DNA of 64,000 nucleotides from Candidatus Sericytochromatia bacterium. Its GTDB lineage: Bacteria; Cyanobacteriota; Sericytochromatia; UBA7694. Made by a program: the position numbers and the translations under genes. The notes under the pieces are model-generated. The model saw nothing but the letters and a program-made list of their open reading frames with translations. It was not told the origin of the DNA and ran no database searches. The stretch is from the NCBI GenBank assembly GCA_018780035.1, contig JADMKE010000051.1:17505-81504 (forward strand), read 5' to 3'. Positions 33,147 through 41,609 of this stretch are shown one piece after another (position 1 is the first letter of the stretch; each line of letters begins with the position of its first letter).

Positions 33147-35993
33147 TCAACAGCCATAGGGATAACAGCCCGAAGAATAAGGCAATTCAGCCTCTTCATA
33201 GGCCCCCATGCTAAAGCCCGCCCCAAAAGGCCGGGCGCGTCCGACAATATCCGAGGTCGGTGCCAAGGCCTGATTGGCAGCATCTGCCACCGCACTTGTG
33301 GGGGGAGGAATCAGCCCGTCATCATCGGTCATCCAGCGCTGATCGTTGCCCTGCGGGATTTCTACTTGATAAAAAGGAACCTGAGCAAGAGACATATTCC
33401 CACCGAGATCCTGATAGCTAGAACCGGTCACCGGATAGGTCTGAATCCCTTGCAGCCCCTCTTCGAGGCCGTTATAAGCCAATTGCAATTGACCTCCGGC
33501 AATTGAAAGATCCCGACCCGGATTGTTCCAAAAGACACTGTTAAACAATTCCAAGCGCGTGGCGCTGTTGGTCGTGCCAATTGCGTTCCCAGCATTGTCG
33601 TTGTCGGTGTAATTGCCCACAAAAGTGCCCTGGGTCAGGCGGGGCTGTGCACCGAGCACAAACATCCCCCCCCCGCCATTGAGCGCATAATTATTCAAAA
33701 ATACGATATTTTTGAGCACAGGAACAGAATCGCTATAGGTCTCGATTTGTAGGCCCCCACCGTATGCCGCCAGCGAATCAGAATTGGATGCGGTATTGTT
33801 TTCAAAGACAATATTCTCAAGCAGCGGTGAACCACTGCCCGAAATGGCCATGCCCCCACCACTGCGATAGGCGTGATTGTCTCTCACAACCAAATTGCGC
33901 AAAGTAGGTGAGGCCTGTTCGGAGTAGATCCCCCCACCGTGCATCGCCAGATCGGGAGCATCGGCCTGACCTGCTTGGATCGTAAAGCCGTCCAAAACAG
34001 CGCTGGCAGAAAGCCCCGAAACAGCTTGGACAACATGGTAGCTATTGTCAGAGCGCGCAGCCCCCTCCGGTTGATCATTGCCGTTTAAATCGCCACTTAA
34101 GACCGTTAAGTTCTGTCTAAAATCCCGCTCTTGGCGATTCCGCTCTCCCCCGGCAAAACCGCCATAGAGAGCGACATCAGGTTTGAGCTGAAAGGCCAAA
34201 TCCCGATTGCCTTCTGGTTCAGCTGGGGTATAACGGCCTTCTGTCACCCAAATTTCGTCGCCACTGGCAGCGGCAGCCAAGGCAGATTGCAAAGAGACAA
34301 AAGCCTCTGCCCAGCTCAGGCCATTGCCTCTTTCGTTAAAAGCAGCCACCTCCCAGTTTTGGGCGGCCACAAACAGGACTTTATTGTTCACAGCAAAGCG
34401 ACCTGGCGCTTCGAGCACCTCACCTTCACCCACAACAATTTCCAATTTGCCACTGCTTGCACCGGCAGGAACCTGAAGCTGAATTTCCGTCCCACTGAGC
34501 ACGTTAAACGACGCCTCTGTCCCATTTAACTGGACCCTGGAGGTATTTTCCAAGCCCAAACCTGTGAGCGTAATCCAATCCCCGATCCGGCCACTGCTGG
34601 GCGATACAGCCGCAACACCCTTGCGGGAAAAACCCGTGTAGATCGCTGAGGATGTTCCCACTTGCACCTTGATCGTTTGTGGCCCCACAGGCCCTGCAGG
34701 TACACGCACTTCGAGTTCGCTCTCGGAAGCATTTAAGACTTCGGCCATTTGCTCCCCAATCCAGACCTGATTGCCTGCCAGGGTTGTGTGAAAACCACTG
34801 CCCTGAATCACCAGCGTCTGGCCCACATACCTTTCAGAAGCCGACAATTCGCCAATGAAAGGCGTTTGAGCCACAAGCGTAATCAGGCCCAAATCGAGGT
34901 TCTGCCCACCGCTGAGCATAATTTGCCGTGGGCCCGGCGTTTGATAGTCTGTGCCCCCTTCGACCCCATAGGCCAAGGTCCAGCGTCCGGGACGCAGCCC
35001 CGCTAAGTTAAAAGGCCCATTGGCAGTGACCTCCAGAACAGGCTGGCTGAGATCAGAAGTTTGAATCAGCAGGTGATCCCCATTGGCCAAGCCCTGTACA
35101 GACCCCACCACCTGCCCCAAAGGCAGGGCATAATTTTTTTGGGCATCCAAGTGGGCCGGATCTCCACCCACAGCCAGCAGATCAGCCGCCAACAAAGCCA
35201 CGTCGATTTGCAAAGGGTGTAAAAGAGTATAGAGGTAATTCGGGCGCGAACCCTGCAAACCGGTGATCTGATCCAGCCACTGCTGCAAGGCATTTAAATC
35301 GATGCCCTTGGCCAAGTCAGGAGCAGACAATAACAAACGGGTCAAAACCTGCGCCAGCGGTGTGGTGCGAAAAGTCACCTCACGGCTCACAGCCGTGCTC
35401 TCGGTCCCCACGGGAAAAACCGCTTCAATCGTCGATCCTGGAATGGGCATTTTATCGCTGTCAAAGGCCGTGATACTGGCGAAACGCAAGGCCCCAGCCG
35501 GAATATTTTCAAAGACAATGGTCAAGGGCTCGCCGGTATTTTCAATCAGATAGTCGCGTTCAGGCCGATCGGGGTCACGCAAAGCATTGAGCGGATAAAT
35601 GGGGTCTGTTTGGGGAGGGGCATTGAGACTGACCCGCAAATAGGCAAAGCTGGCAAAAGCGGGCTCAGTACCCGTGCCAGAACCAGAGCCAGAATCTTCG
35701 GGTGTCGGCGAACCTTGGATACGAAAGCTTTGAAACAATTTGCGTGGGACCTGAATACGCATCTGAATCGTGGCGGTTTGGTTTTTAACAGGCTGAATGT
35801 CGAGTAAGCCCATCAAGGCCGGAAATGGTTTTCGGGCAGCGTTGAGTGGCAGAGAGTTGGGTTGCGTATTGGGTTGTGCAGTGGGCTGGGTAATCGGCGC
35901 AGAAACCAACCCCTGTGGCCCGCCCAGAGAGGTGGGTAGCGTCTGGCAGGCTGCCAGTGCAAGTGTTAAACAAACTCCATAAAACGTTTTCAT
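33147..35993 (-). CDS. TIG-domain lipoprotein with C-terminal beta-helix (polymorphic repeat type)
   Basis: About 948 residues. The ATG at 35993 starts a lipoprotein signal (MKTFYGVCLTLALAAC) and follows the previous stop by one base, with GGAGG inside that gene. The N-terminal half is a secreted beta-rich region of unknown type. Two IPT/TIG immunoglobulin-like domains lie around 395-560 (YVGQTLVIQGSGFHTT, GRIGDWITLTGLGLENT). The C-terminal third is a right-handed beta-helix with chlamydial-Pmp-like repeats (HGGGIYSEQASPTLRNLVV, GGGLQIETYSDSVPVLKNI, NGGGGMFVLGAQPRL). It is probably a surface adhesin or carbohydrate-binding protein, co-expressed with the next upstream TIG lipoprotein. Confidence 0.85.
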   Translation of the reverse strand: MKTFYGVCLTLALAACQTLPTSLGGPQGLVSAPITQPTAQPNTQPNSLPLNAARKPFPALMGLLDIQPVKNQTATIQMRIQVPRKLFQSFRIQGSPTPEDSGSGSGTGTEPAFASFAYLRVSLNAPPQTDPIYPLNALRDPDRPERDYLIENTGEPLTIVFENIPAGALRFASITAFDSDKMPIPGSTIEAVFPVGTESTAVSREVTFRTTPLAQVLTRLLLSAPDLAKGIDLNALQQWLDQITGLQGSRPNYLYTLLHPLQIDVALLAADLLAVGGDPAHLDAQKNYALPLGQVVGSVQGLANGDHLLIQTSDLSQPVLEVTANGPFNLAGLRPGRWTLAYGVEGGTDYQTPGPRQIMLSGGQNLDLGLITLVAQTPFIGELSASERYVGQTLVIQGSGFHTTLAGNQVWIGEQMAEVLNASESELEVRVPAGPVGPQTIKVQVGTSSAIYTGFSRKGVAAVSPSSGRIGDWITLTGLGLENTSRVQLNGTEASFNVLSGTEIQLQVPAGASSGKLEIVVGEGEVLEAPGRFAVNNKVLFVAAQNWEVAAFNERGNGLSWAEAFVSLQSALAAAASGDEIWVTEGRYTPAEPEGNRDLAFQLKPDVALYGGFAGGERNRQERDFRQNLTVLSGDLNGNDQPEGAARSDNSYHVVQAVSGLSASAVLDGFTIQAGQADAPDLAMHGGGIYSEQASPTLRNLVVRDNHAYRSGGGMAISGSGSPLLENIVFENNTASNSDSLAAYGGGLQIETYSDSVPVLKNIVFLNNYALNGGGGMFVLGAQPRLTQGTFVGNYTDNDNAGNAIGTTNSATRLELFNSVFWNNPGRDLSIAGGQLQLAYNGLEEGLQGIQTYPVTGSSYQDLGGNMSLAQVPFYQVEIPQGNDQRWMTDDDGLIPPPTSAVADAANQALAPTSDIVGRARPFGAGFSMGAYEEAELPYSSGCYPYGC

Positions 35994-35994
35994 G

Positions 35995-37548
35995 TTAGTG
36001 ATAACCTCCCTCAAGTTGTACCGCGCCGGTTTGAATCACAATGGCTGTCGCAAAACTGCCACTGGCTGTCTGGACCTGGATCTGTCCCTGACGGGCCAAA
36101 GCAGGGATTTCCACTTGAATCTCGTGTTCGGTCAAAGACACCACCGGGGCAGCGTAAGCCCCATCAAAAATCACCTGCAGTGGAGGATAAAAATGCTGTC
36201 CACGCAGAATCAGTCGGCTGCCAATCTGGGCCTGAAGCGGACTGACCGACTCCAGCACAGGGGCAGGCAAAGGGGTGGCTGTCGGAACGGGATCGGCACC
36301 GCCACCTGTGGTACGGGCACCTGTTGCCAAGGTTTGAGCGACCAAAGTCACCGCTCCACTCTCACCCGCTTGATTGCGGGCCCGCAACAGAAAGTGGTAG
36401 CTCGTCTGTGGGCTGAGTCCATTCAGAGAATAGCTTGTATAGTTAAGACTGTCACTCAATAATTGCCCATCCAGACTCAAACTATAAGCCGCTGCCCCCC
36501 TGACAGGATCCCAGGTCAAACGCAGATAGCTGTCTCCCGCCTCCGCCAGATAAAAAGCCAAAGGAGAGGCCGGTGCCGTTGCTGGCGAGCCACTGACCTC
36601 TGGGCTGGGAGAAAGTGTCACCTGCGGAGAAGCCGAGATCTGCGGGGCAGGAGAGCCCGATGCCGCCACAGGTGGGCCAACAACTGGAGATGGCAAGCCA
36701 GAGGCATTGCCAGCACTGCGTTTGCGATCCAATTCGGCCTGAATTCGGGCCCGCAAAACAGAGTTTAATTGAGCAGAGCCAAGCAAACGCGTCAATTGGG
36801 GATTGCCCATCAAGGCCAAAATACGCACCTGCATACCTTCGGGTTGGCCGGAGAGCCATTCAGGTATAAAAGCCTGCCAGCTCTCCAAGAGCGTTTCAGC
36901 GAAAAAGGGGGCCTTCAGTGGCAAACTCCCTGTCAGTTTTTGCTCAAGCCACTCTCCCCATTGTGTCTGGCCTTGGGGACGCGCACGCAGGCGCAAGAGG
37001 CCCTCTTCAGCGGGGATATCCGGCAGATTAAGGCCCCCTTGATCGACGGGCAAAAGCAAAGTATAACGCCAGGGCTGTGCATCACGAAGGGCCTTGCCGC
37101 TGAGTTCCAATTCCAACTCCAAGGGCAAAGGCCAAGCAGCCTGAAAATCGAGTTGCAAAGGGTTTAAAATCCCGACCAGTTCCATTTCGGCCTGGGTCAA
37201 CAGGGCTGGACGAATCTCCACCGACACGCGGGCCCGGCTCAAGGCCTTGTGTTCATCATAGGCCACAACCGTGACCTCTTTGGGGCCCACGGGCAAAGAC
37301 AGACGGTAGCTGTGCGCACTGGGCAATAAAGCGTTTATTTCGGTTTCCAGTGGCTGGCTCAGGCCCGCGCCACGAATGGAGATCCGAAAGAAGCGGGTCT
37401 GCTCAGGTATTGCAACCAGCTTGAAGCTGGCAGAGGGAGGCGCCCAACGAAAAGCCAATTGCCCCACCGGCGAAGGAGAGACAGCGCCAAGCTGACAGCC
37501 TTCCAAGCTGATGATCAAAGCCAAAAGTCCCAGCCAACGACCAGCCAT
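35995..37548 (-). CDS. Lipoprotein with fibronectin type III and TIG domains
   Basis: About 517 residues. The ATG at 37548 has GGAGG upstream and begins a lipoprotein signal (MAGRWLGLLALIISLEGC). A longer frame to 37620 lacks these features. Residues about 290-330 are a Pro/Ser/Ala linker. A fibronectin type III domain follows (YLRLTWDPVRGAAAYSLSL, SYHFLLRARNQAGES), then one IPT/TIG domain (QIGSRLILRGQHFYPPLQVIF). The protein ends QLEGGYH. It is arranged head to tail with the beta-helix lipoprotein, with a one-base gap, so they probably work together at the cell surface. Confidence 0.85.
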   Translation of the reverse strand: MAGRWLGLLALIISLEGCQLGAVSPSPVGQLAFRWAPPSASFKLVAIPEQTRFFRISIRGAGLSQPLETEINALLPSAHSYRLSLPVGPKEVTVVAYDEHKALSRARVSVEIRPALLTQAEMELVGILNPLQLDFQAAWPLPLELELELSGKALRDAQPWRYTLLLPVDQGGLNLPDIPAEEGLLRLRARPQGQTQWGEWLEQKLTGSLPLKAPFFAETLLESWQAFIPEWLSGQPEGMQVRILALMGNPQLTRLLGSAQLNSVLRARIQAELDRKRSAGNASGLPSPVVGPPVAASGSPAPQISASPQVTLSPSPEVSGSPATAPASPLAFYLAEAGDSYLRLTWDPVRGAAAYSLSLDGQLLSDSLNYTSYSLNGLSPQTSYHFLLRARNQAGESGAVTLVAQTLATGARTTGGGADPVPTATPLPAPVLESVSPLQAQIGSRLILRGQHFYPPLQVIFDGAYAAPVVSLTEHEIQVEIPALARQGQIQVQTASGSFATAIVIQTGAVQLEGGYH

Positions 37549-37757
37549 GATGTGTTCCTCCTGAGAAGATCTCTCCATCCTCAGTGTAGGGGCTTTTGTG
37601 CGGGTCTTCCTTGAGATCAATCAAGTTCTGCACTTGATTTTAATCAGCAAATCAGGGGCAGGGATCTGCCTTGCCTTCGGGCCCGCAGAGCCAGAACCGG
37701 GAATATGCTAAACTACAGAGCAAACCCCATTATTCTATCGTCGGGAGAGAGACCCCT

Positions 37758-39488
37758 ATGCAGCTCGTTAAACCGTGGATTCGCTTGAGTATCGCCGCTT
37801 TGTGCACAGGGGCATTGATCTCTCCGCTGAGCGCCTGTCGCCCTCCCGACAGCCATAAAAAGGTCTACCGCAGCGCCTTTGAAGGGGATGTGCCCTCGCT
37901 TGACCCGATTCAAATTGGCGATACCCAGTCCCACGATGTCGGCCACAATATTTACAATGGCCTTGTGCGCTACCGTCCCCGGATCACGGGCCCCAATCAA
38001 AGACTCTCGGATCTTGTGCCCGATCTGGCGGAGTCTTGGAAAATTTCGCCCGATGGCAAAACCTATACCTTTCACTTGCGCAAAGGCGTCAAATTCCACA
38101 ATGGTGACGCATTCACCGCTTCCGACGTCAAATTTTCGATTGAACGTCTGGCCGATCCCCGCAACGCTTCCAAAGGCATGTGGACCCTCGACGGACTTTC
38201 ATTGGCCGGGCTCGAAGCCTACCAAAAGGCCTGCCAAGCAGGCAAAGAAGTCCATCTTGACAGCGTCAAGGTCATCGATGAACACACGGTATCGATCACC
38301 CTCAAAGACGTCATTCCCTTTGCTTTACATGTTTTGGCCATGTCGTATTATTACGTGGTCCCCCAAAACGAAGTCAAAAAATGGAAAGACCAATTTTCTT
38401 TTCACGCCACCGGCACAGGCCCCTTTATGCTCAAAGAGTGGAAGTCCAACCAAAAATTGGTGCTGGTTAAAAACCCGAATTTCTTTGAAGAAGGCATTCC
38501 CAAACTCGACGAATTGCGCTTTTATATCGTGCCCAGCGAAGACATCCGCTTGCTCTGGTTTGAAAACGGCGAATTGGAGCATCTCGAACCCCCAATTCCC
38601 GCCGCCAGCTTTGATCGCATCTTGACCGATCCGCATTGGAACAAACTCGGCAATAAAGCCATTCGCAAAATCGAAAGCCTGAATGATCCCGCCCAGTCCA
38701 ACGTGATCAAAGACAAAGAATGGACCATTCAGTATTTGGGCATGGATACCCAATCCGAGCCCTTTAAAGACAAAACCGTGCGTCAGGCCTTTAATTTTGC
38801 CGTGAATAAACGCAAGATTATCGACGTGGTGCGCAACGGACGCGGAATTCCAGCCCGCGGTGTTTTGCCCAATGGCTTTCCGGCGTTTAAACCCGACCGC
38901 GCCATTCCCTACCCCTATGACCTGAACAAAGCCAAAGCCATGATGGCCCAGGCTGGTTGGACCGACAGCAATGGCGATGGCATTCTCGACAAAAATGGCA
39001 AGCCGTTAAAAGTGACCTTTTGGCACAACCAGAGCGCCATTTACGCCATGTTGGGTGCCGCCGTACAAGCCGATTTGCGCGATCTAGGCGTGGATATCGA
39101 GGTCAAATCAATGGAATGGGCCTCGTATATCGAAAAGATCAAACGCAACGAAGCGACTTTTTTCAGATTCGGCTGGGCCGCAGATTATCCCGATCCCGAC
39201 AATTACCTCTGGACCCTGTTTAATAGCAAAAACATCGGCCAGGATAACGTGACCCGCTATAAAAATCCGACCTTTGACACCTTGGTCAACAAGGCCCGCA
39301 CCACCGTCAACTGGTCTGAGCGTGAAAAACTCTATCAAGACGCTGAGAGCATGCTCATCGAAGATGCCCCTTGGATCTTCTTGTACACCAATGTCGAATA
39401 CAAACTCGTCCAACCTTATGTGCGCGGCCAGCAGATGCATCCGCTGATCCGCAATGAGATGAGTTTTGTTGAAATCGCTCCCCACTAA
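37758..39488 (+). CDS. Peptide/nickel-type ABC transporter substrate-binding lipoprotein
   Basis: Family 5 solute-binding protein (DppA/OppA type), about 576 residues. A lipoprotein signal ends ISPLSAC; the ATG at 37758 has GGGAGAGAG before it. Typical segments are VPSLDPIQIGDTQSHDVG, SPDGKTYTFHLRKGVKFHNG, VRQAFNFAVNKRKI and AADYPDPDNYLW. It captures oligopeptides or similar ligands in the periplasm for an ABC importer. The permease and ATPase genes are not adjacent, so it is an orphan component here. The next gene, a ribosome-assembly GTPase, starts 23 bases later. Confidence 0.93.
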   Translation: MQLVKPWIRLSIAALCTGALISPLSACRPPDSHKKVYRSAFEGDVPSLDPIQIGDTQSHDVGHNIYNGLVRYRPRITGPNQRLSDLVPDLAESWKISPDGKTYTFHLRKGVKFHNGDAFTASDVKFSIERLADPRNASKGMWTLDGLSLAGLEAYQKACQAGKEVHLDSVKVIDEHTVSITLKDVIPFALHVLAMSYYYVVPQNEVKKWKDQFSFHATGTGPFMLKEWKSNQKLVLVKNPNFFEEGIPKLDELRFYIVPSEDIRLLWFENGELEHLEPPIPAASFDRILTDPHWNKLGNKAIRKIESLNDPAQSNVIKDKEWTIQYLGMDTQSEPFKDKTVRQAFNFAVNKRKIIDVVRNGRGIPARGVLPNGFPAFKPDRAIPYPYDLNKAKAMMAQAGWTDSNGDGILDKNGKPLKVTFWHNQSAIYAMLGAAVQADLRDLGVDIEVKSMEWASYIEKIKRNEATFFRFGWAADYPDPDNYLWTLFNSKNIGQDNVTRYKNPTFDTLVNKARTTVNWSEREKLYQDAESMLIEDAPWIFLYTNVEYKLVQPYVRGQQMHPLIRNEMSFVEIAPH

Positions 39489-39511
39489 ACCCACAGAAGC
39501 CAGAAAAATTC

Positions 39512-40351
39512 ATGACCACCGAAGACCGTTTGATTCAATGGTACCCTGGGCATATTGCCAAGGCCCAACGCCAACTCAAAGAAAAACTCACCCTCGTCGA
39601 CTGCGTGGTTGAATTGGTGGATGCCCGTCTGCCCAAAAGCAGTCATTTTCCCTTTGTCGATGAATTGCTCGGACAAAAACCCCGCATCATGGCTATCAAC
39701 AAATCCGATCTGGCTCCGCAAGAGAGCCTCGAAGCGGCTTTGGCCTATTGGCGTGAAAAGGGGTTCCCAACAGTGGCCCTGAATATTCCGGGCCGTGAGG
39801 GCGTGCAGGAATTGCGTAAAGAGCTGGGTCTCTATCATGCTGCGCTGTCTGCCAAGATGAAACAGCGGGGGCGCATCCCCCGCAAATTGCGCACCTTGAT
39901 CATGGGGCTGCCCAATGTGGGCAAATCGACCCTGATCAATGCCCTGATCAACAAGCGCTCGATGAAAGTCGGCGACAAACCCGGCGTGACCAAAAGCATG
40001 CAATGGGTGAGCATTGCCAAAGACCTGGAATTGCTCGACAGTCCGGGGGTGATTCCCCCCAAACTCGAAGATCAACATGTGGCCCTCAAACTGGCCCTGA
40101 TTGGCTCAGTCAGTGAACACTCAGCCCCGCCTGTGCAATTGGCCGAACTGGGCTTGCAGCTTTTACACACGGAGTTTCCAGGTTATTTGCAAAAGGCCTT
40201 TGGCCAGGAGCCGATTTACCTGCCTGAGATCGGCAGACAGCGCAACTTCTTGCAAAAAGGCGGAGAGATCGATCTCGACCGCACCGCCATTTCTTTTCTG
40301 AGTGATCTGCGCAGTGGCAAATTGCCTGTGCTCTGTCTCGAAAAAATCTGA
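39512..40351 (+). CDS. ylqF: Ribosome biogenesis GTPase YlqF/RbgA
   Basis: Circularly permuted GTPase that assists assembly of the large ribosomal subunit. 279 residues with the permuted order of motifs: G4 NKSD first, then G1 GLPNVGKST and G3 DSPG. The N-terminal IQWYPGHIAKAQRQLKE is the family signature. The C-terminal domain contacts 23S rRNA in known homologues. It lies 23 bases after the peptide-binding lipoprotein, on the same strand. Confidence 0.96.
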   Translation: MTTEDRLIQWYPGHIAKAQRQLKEKLTLVDCVVELVDARLPKSSHFPFVDELLGQKPRIMAINKSDLAPQESLEAALAYWREKGFPTVALNIPGREGVQELRKELGLYHAALSAKMKQRGRIPRKLRTLIMGLPNVGKSTLINALINKRSMKVGDKPGVTKSMQWVSIAKDLELLDSPGVIPPKLEDQHVALKLALIGSVSEHSAPPVQLAELGLQLLHTEFPGYLQKAFGQEPIYLPEIGRQRNFLQKGGEIDLDRTAISFLSDLRSGKLPVLCLEKI

Positions 40352-40353
40352 AT

Positions 40354-40382
40354 TTGCATCCTGTTGCGCTTGGGCCTACAAT
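40354..40382 (+). promoter_or_regulatory. Promoter of the cNMP-sensing kinase-like gene
   Basis: TTGCAT (40354-40359), a 17-base spacer and TACAAT (40377-40382). An imperfect inverted repeat (GAGGTC-TATC-GACCTTC) lies just downstream in the leader, before the AGGGG ribosome site. Confidence 0.6.
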
Positions 40383-40427
40383 TGAAAGAGGTCTATCGAC
40401 CTTCAATTCTTTTGCAGGGGCTTAACC

Positions 40428-41588
40428 ATGGAATTATTGTATGGATTGCTTCATAAAATTCCCTTTTTTCAAAATCTTCCCTTCGAGACCTTAAAATCGC
40501 TGGTCGACAGTGGTGCTGTGATCAACCATGAAGCGGATCACCTGCTCTTTCGCGAAGATGATCCCGGTGATGCCCTCTACCTGATCTTGACCGGTGAAGT
40601 CTCCATTTTGGCCCGCAACGACCAAGGCGAAGATGCCCCCCTGGCCACCTTAACTGCCGGAGAGTTTTTTGGCGAATTGGCCCTGGCTGAAGGGGGCGTA
40701 CGCACCGCGACAGCCGTCACTTTAAGCCCCTGTCAGCTCTTTGCCCTCAACCGCGATGCGTTTTTCCGCCAATTGGCGGCCTCGCCCGAATTGCTCTCGC
40801 AGGTGATTGGCGCCATCAGCCAAAAGGTACGCGGGGTAAATCACCACCTTTTTCAAGAACAATTGCAAAAGCAAACCCTGCAATTGGAAATGGGACGGGT
40901 TCAGCGTCAGACCATTGCCCGCATGGTCCAAGGCCTCTCCCAAGAGGTCGCAGTGCCCCTGGTCGAAGCCCAAAGCCAGCTCGAAAAGCTCCTGGTCGGC
41001 CTGCCCGAAGCCAAACAAGAGGCCTGTGAAGATATTCGCCTCTTACTCGGACGCGCCCTGATGCTGGTGCAATCGCTGCAATCTGTGGCCCCTGCTGAGG
41101 TGCTTTCCCGCCGCCAAGCCGTCAATTGGCCTCAATTTTGGAGCCGCCTGCAGGAATTGTACCGGGTGACCAGTTTGCGCCGACTGCCGCTTGAACTCCA
41201 TGTCTCAGCTGATGCCGCCAGTCAAATTTGGCAGGGCTATCCAGCCCAATTGGCAGAAGCCCTGATGCATTTACTCAATAATTGTGAGGCCCATGCGTAT
41301 CCGCTCTCAGATGATGAGCCTGTGCGCTTGATTTTGGACTTTGAAGATTCACGGTTTGTCTTGCGCGTGCAAGATTTTGGGCTGGGCATGGCCCCCGAGA
41401 TTTTGCCCCAGGTGTGTTCCCCGTTTTTCTCGACCCGCAAACAAGAAGGCTATAGCGGCATGGGACTGGCCATTGTCGATAACCTCGTCAGTTCAGTCCT
41501 GGGAGGCAGCATGACGATCGACTCCGAAGCGGGCGCAGGCACAACCGTGATCCTGCATTTTCCGCAGGAAGCCCCTGCACAAAACTAA
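40428..41588 (+). CDS. cNMP-binding histidine-kinase-like protein with degenerate H-box
   Basis: 386 residues. Residues about 1-130 are a cyclic-nucleotide-binding domain with a good phosphate-binding cassette (FFGELALAEGGVRTATAV). A helical region about 150-220 sits where the dimerisation and phosphoacceptor domain should be. The aligned H-box reads GLSQEVAVPL, with Gln where the phosphorylated His is expected. A GHKL ATPase domain follows with an N-box (LLNNCEAHAYP), DFGLGM, PFFSTRKQEG and SGMGLAIV. Either it signals without autophosphorylation or the acceptor lies elsewhere. It has its own promoter. cAMP from the cyclase at 15718-17610 is a possible input. Confidence 0.88.
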   Translation: MELLYGLLHKIPFFQNLPFETLKSLVDSGAVINHEADHLLFREDDPGDALYLILTGEVSILARNDQGEDAPLATLTAGEFFGELALAEGGVRTATAVTLSPCQLFALNRDAFFRQLAASPELLSQVIGAISQKVRGVNHHLFQEQLQKQTLQLEMGRVQRQTIARMVQGLSQEVAVPLVEAQSQLEKLLVGLPEAKQEACEDIRLLLGRALMLVQSLQSVAPAEVLSRRQAVNWPQFWSRLQELYRVTSLRRLPLELHVSADAASQIWQGYPAQLAEALMHLLNNCEAHAYPLSDDEPVRLILDFEDSRFVLRVQDFGLGMAPEILPQVCSPFFSTRKQEGYSGMGLAIVDNLVSSVLGGSMTIDSEAGAGTTVILHFPQEAPAQN

Positions 41589-41609
41589 ACCCTCTGGCAC
41601 TGCCGACAG

